Made by a program: the position numbers and the translations under genes. Shown here one piece after another: positions 5,174 to 8,313 of a DNA stretch of 8,313 nucleotides. Each line of letters starts with the position of its first letter. The first letter of the stretch is position 1. The DNA lies in NCBI GenBank assembly GCA_900550825.1, contig URTZ01000087.1:1-8313 (forward strand), read 5' to 3'. The notes under the pieces were generated by a model. It was not told where the DNA came from and made no database searches. It was given only the letters and a program-made list of their open reading frames with translations. The DNA comes from an uncultured Collinsella sp. Lineage in GTDB: Bacteria; Actinomycetota; Coriobacteriia; Coriobacteriales; Coriobacteriaceae.

Positions 5174-6034
5174 ATGAAGCTGAAGAAGCTTGGCGCATTT
5201 GCCGCCACGGGTGCTATGGCGCTCGCCCTTGCTCTGACGGGCTGCGGTTCGTCCAACGCCACCTCTGGTTCTGATGCCGGTTCCAGCAGCTCTGACGACG
5301 CTAAGGTCGAGAAGGTCGACGGCTCCAAGGAGTACGCGCTCGTCAAGGACGGCACGCTGACCGTCGGCACCTCTGCCGAGTACGCGCCGTTTGAGTACAA
5401 GGATGACAACGGCGACTACCAGGGCTTTGACCTTGAGCTCATCAAGGCTATCGGTGACAAGCTGGGCCTGGATGTCGAGTACGTCAACAATGACTTTGAC
5501 ACGCTGGTTCCGGGTGTCGCTTCGGGCGCCAAGTACGACGTCTCCATCGCGGCTATCACCGACACGCCCGAGCGTGAGAAGGAAGTCACTTTCTCCGATT
5601 CCTACTACATGGACGATCAGGCTATCGTGACCAAGGTCGATAACACCGACATCACGGCCGACAACTACAGCGAGAAGCTCAACAACGCCGACGCTACCAT
5701 CATCGTTCAGTCTGGCTCGACCGCCGAGTCCTTTGCCCAGGAGAACTTCCCCAAGGCCAAGATCGTCCCCTACAAGGACGCTACCGAGTGCTTCAGCGCC
5801 CTGCAGTCCGATAAGGGCGACGCCGTAGTCACCAACCGCTCCGTTGCCAGCCAGCTGACCGCCGAGCAGTTCAACACCTGCCAGACCATTAAGCAGATCA
5901 GCACCGGCGAGGAGTACGCCATCGCCATCAACCAGGGTAACACCAAGCTCAAGGAAGACATCAACCAGGCCATCAAGGACCTGACCGACGACGGTACCAT
6001 TGACGCCCTCATGGCTAAGTACAACATCAAGTAA
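5174..6034 (+). CDS. Amino-acid ABC importer, substrate-binding lipoprotein (family 3)
   Basis: A 286-residue extracellular binding protein anchored by lipid. A lipoprotein signal ends in LALTGC, with lipidated C24, followed by a Ser/Gly/Asp-rich linker (25-50). The family 3 solute-binding fold (PF00497 type) starts near residue 60 with GTLTVGTSAEYAPFEY and GFDLELIKAIGDKLG. R134 in ITDTPEREKEVTFS is the usual ligand-carboxylate Arg, and GST (181-183) is in place. At the position that normally holds the amino-group-binding Asp in this family the protein has N221 (DAVVTN). Start ATG 5174 has the SD AAGGAG 7 nt upstream. By eye every Lys codon is AAG, a sign of high expression. It is the first gene of a binding protein, permease, ATPase set, with a terminator following. 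The substrate is probably a polar amino acid; it cannot be fixed from sequence. Confidence 0.93.
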   Translation: MKLKKLGAFAATGAMALALALTGCGSSNATSGSDAGSSSSDDAKVEKVDGSKEYALVKDGTLTVGTSAEYAPFEYKDDNGDYQGFDLELIKAIGDKLGLDVEYVNNDFDTLVPGVASGAKYDVSIAAITDTPEREKEVTFSDSYYMDDQAIVTKVDNTDITADNYSEKLNNADATIIVQSGSTAESFAQENFPKAKIVPYKDATECFSALQSDKGDAVVTNRSVASQLTAEQFNTCQTIKQISTGEEYAIAINQGNTKLKEDINQAIKDLTDDGTIDALMAKYNIK

Positions 6035-6056
6035 AATAGCTACTTGATTGCTCGCG

Positions 6057-6089
6057 GGCCCTTTCCGTTTTGGCGGAGAGGGCCTTTGC
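6057..6089 (+). terminator. Intrinsic terminator between binding-protein and permease genes
   Basis: GGCCCTTTCCG (6057-6067) pairs with CGGAGAGGGCC (6074-6084), 11 bp with one G-T wobble and a 6-nt loop TTTTGG, followed by TTT and a pyrimidine-rich stretch. It starts 22 nt after the binding-protein stop. Partial termination here would give more binding protein than membrane components, as is common in such operons. Confidence 0.75.
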
Positions 6090-6098
6090 GCTTCTCTT

Positions 6099-6117
6099 GA
6101 CGGAGAGTATTTCCGTC
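6099..6117 (+). repeat. Second small hairpin before the permease gene
   Basis: GACGGA (6099-6104) pairs with TCCGTC (6112-6117) around a 7-nt loop, and TCTCGTTTT follows. It may be a weak second terminator. A TTGACG at 6097-6102 resembles a -35 box, but no -10 box is found 16-18 nt downstream, so a separate promoter is not called. Confidence 0.35.
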
Positions 6118-6142
6118 TCGTTTTGCCGGCAACTTCTACGAT

Positions 6143-6147
6143 AGGAG
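6143..6147 (+). promoter_or_regulatory. SD supporting a TTG start for the permease
   Basis: AGGAG lies 5 nt before TTG 6153. Upstream in-frame starts fall in the terminator region with no SD. The next ATG (6228) would cut into the signal peptide. TTG 6153 is therefore the best start. Confidence 0.6.
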
Positions 6148-6152
6148 CCACC

Positions 6153-7514
6153 TTGTCTCGACTGAACAAAGGGGCCGCGGAGCAGCGTTTTCCACTGCCC
6201 GCCTTGCTCCAAAAGCTAGCCTGCGTCATGGCCGTGGCGCTCGCGCTGGTGTGCGCGGGGGCATATGCGCCCACGACCGCCCAGGCGCTTGAGACCGCAA
6301 AGATTACCGCCCGACCCAACACCGGTTCGGGCAGCGCTGTGGTCGGCGGTACCGAGACGCGCATTACCTGGGAGGTCCAGGCCGATGCCGACGAGGAGCT
6401 GAGCGGTCTTTCGCTGACGTTTGTCGACGGCACGACGTTTGGTACCGATGACACGCGATTGACGATGCTCTCGGGCGAGGACCTCATGGATCGTACGCCC
6501 ATGAAGCCCACGTGCAAGGCTGACGGCCAGACGCTCAAGATCGACTTTGGCGAGACGGCGCCTGCCGGCGGCTTTTTCCGTGTCGAGGTTTACGGCGTGA
6601 CCTTCCCCGTCGAGGGCGGCGATGAGGCCTTTAGCGGCACCTGCACTTTGGCCGATGGCTCGACCAAGAAGATCTCCAAGATTCCGTCGGTGGAGATCAA
6701 GGGCGTGACGGCATTCGATAACTTCCTGGCCGATCTTAAGGAGCAGCCGTGGGTCGAGGCCTGGAACTCCAATATGTTCCTGCGCCTGTTCTTAAACCCG
6801 GTCATTTTGGTCCAAAGCCTGCCGATCGTCTTTAAGGGCTTCCTTATGTCGCTCTCGATCGTGCTTGTGGCGTTTCCGCTGGCAATTCCCTTTGGCTTTG
6901 CCTTGTCGCTCATGCGCATCTCCAAGTCGCGCATCCTGCGCTGCCTCGCCGGCATCTATGTGAATATCATCCGCGGTACGCCGGCGTTCCTGCAGATCTA
7001 TATCGCGTTCTTCGGTCTGCCGTTGGCCGGCGTCAAGGTTGATGACTACGTGCTTGGCGTTATCGTCATGGCCATGAACTCGTCTGCGTACCTATGCGAG
7101 ATCTTCCGTGCCGGTATTCAATCGATCCCCAAGGGCCAAAACGAGGCTGCGCGTTCGCTGGGCATGAACGCGTTCCAGACGCTGCTCTATGTCATGATTC
7201 CGCAGACGTTCCGTAATGTTTTGCCTACGCTGACCAGCGAGTTTATCTTGCTTTACAAGGATACGTCGCTGCTTGCCGCCGTGGGTGTGGTCGAGATCGT
7301 CATGAACGCCCGCACCATCGTGGCAACGACGGGCTCCATTACGCCGTATGTGGTTGCCGCCCTGTTCTATCTGGTCATTACCCTGCCGCTTGCGCGCTTG
7401 GTGAGCGGTCTTGAGGCGAGGCTGCTGGGTACGGCCGAAACCAAAAAGAAGCGTCCCACCAAGAGCGCCGGACAGGTCGTCGCAACGCCCGCCGACCATA
7501 TCGCTGGTCTGTAA
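6153..7514 (+). CDS. Amino-acid ABC importer permease with N-terminal secreted domain
   Basis: A 453-residue permease, about twice the usual 210-250. It starts with a secretion signal (basic start, hydrophobic core about 18-35, possible cleavage after AQA at 45). Residues about 46-200 are polar, rich in Thr, Gly, Asp and Val, and look beta-rich. C121 and C164 are the only Cys there and could pair. From about 218 the polar amino-acid permease (HisM/GlnP type, PF00528) follows, with five probable helices near 227-254, 264-290, 298-316, 361-381 and 396-420. The ATPase-coupling EAA loop, EAARSLGMNAFQTLLYVMIP, is at 331-350. A basic tail (KKKRPTK, 430-436) fits a cytoplasmic C-terminus. In this family the permease N-terminus faces outward, so the extra domain would sit outside beside the binding protein. 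The domain is not a family 3 binding fold that I can recognise. Only one permease gene is present, so a homodimer is likely. Confidence 0.9.
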   Translation: MSRLNKGAAEQRFPLPALLQKLACVMAVALALVCAGAYAPTTAQALETAKITARPNTGSGSAVVGGTETRITWEVQADADEELSGLSLTFVDGTTFGTDDTRLTMLSGEDLMDRTPMKPTCKADGQTLKIDFGETAPAGGFFRVEVYGVTFPVEGGDEAFSGTCTLADGSTKKISKIPSVEIKGVTAFDNFLADLKEQPWVEAWNSNMFLRLFLNPVILVQSLPIVFKGFLMSLSIVLVAFPLAIPFGFALSLMRISKSRILRCLAGIYVNIIRGTPAFLQIYIAFFGLPLAGVKVDDYVLGVIVMAMNSSAYLCEIFRAGIQSIPKGQNEAARSLGMNAFQTLLYVMIPQTFRNVLPTLTSEFILLYKDTSLLAAVGVVEIVMNARTIVATTGSITPYVVAALFYLVITLPLARLVSGLEARLLGTAETKKKRPTKSAGQVVATPADHIAGL

Positions 7515-7526
7515 GGAGGTTCTATT

Positions 7527-8279
<753 letters not shown>

Positions 8280-8313
8280 CCGCTTTATATGACTGACATA
8301 GCAGAAAACGGGA

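Noticed and set aside
5144..6538. 464-codon open frame on the - strand across the binding protein and permease start
   Set aside because: It is antisense to two well-supported genes, has a low-complexity Val/Leu/Asp composition from GC-rich codon shadowing and shows no family motif.

Overview
The window looks like chromosomal DNA of a high-GC Gram-positive gut actinobacterium of the Coriobacteriia, most likely Collinsella or a close relative. This rests on base composition, strong Shine-Dalgarno (SD) sites, compact GC-rich intrinsic terminators, a lipoprotein-type solute-binding protein and recalled family resemblance; no search was run.

Layout. 1-149 holds no gene I can support. 150-356 (+) is a 68-residue membrane protein of unknown function. 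It converges on a ketopantoate-reductase-family gene (465-1379, -), and a 17-bp hairpin at 394-431 between them serves as a bidirectional terminator. The divergent gap 1380-1704 carries a possible leader-peptide frame and a terminator-like hairpin in front of the reductase gene, plus a weak promoter for the next gene. Three + strand genes follow, each a separate enzyme: an aldo/keto reductase with two C-terminal 4Fe-4S motifs (1705-2895), a Gfo/Idh/MocA oxidoreductase (2987-4006) and endonuclease IV, nfo (4160-5026). The rest is a polar amino-acid ABC importer: binding lipoprotein (5174-6034), an unusual permease with a secreted-type N-terminal domain (6153-7514) and ATPase (7527-8279). A terminator between binding protein and permease probably sets their expression ratio.

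Most notable is a pair of 81-nt elements at 2896-2976 and 4064-4144. Each lies immediately upstream of the SD of the following gene and folds into a 22-bp stem with a 19-nt loop. The two copies differ at 13 positions. Four stem pairs change on both sides so that pairing is kept, and every wobble pair is G-U only when read on the + strand. This looks like a selected structured RNA, or a structured dispersed repeat, in the leaders of two unrelated genes. Second in interest is the roughly 170-residue extracytoplasmic domain on the ABC permease.
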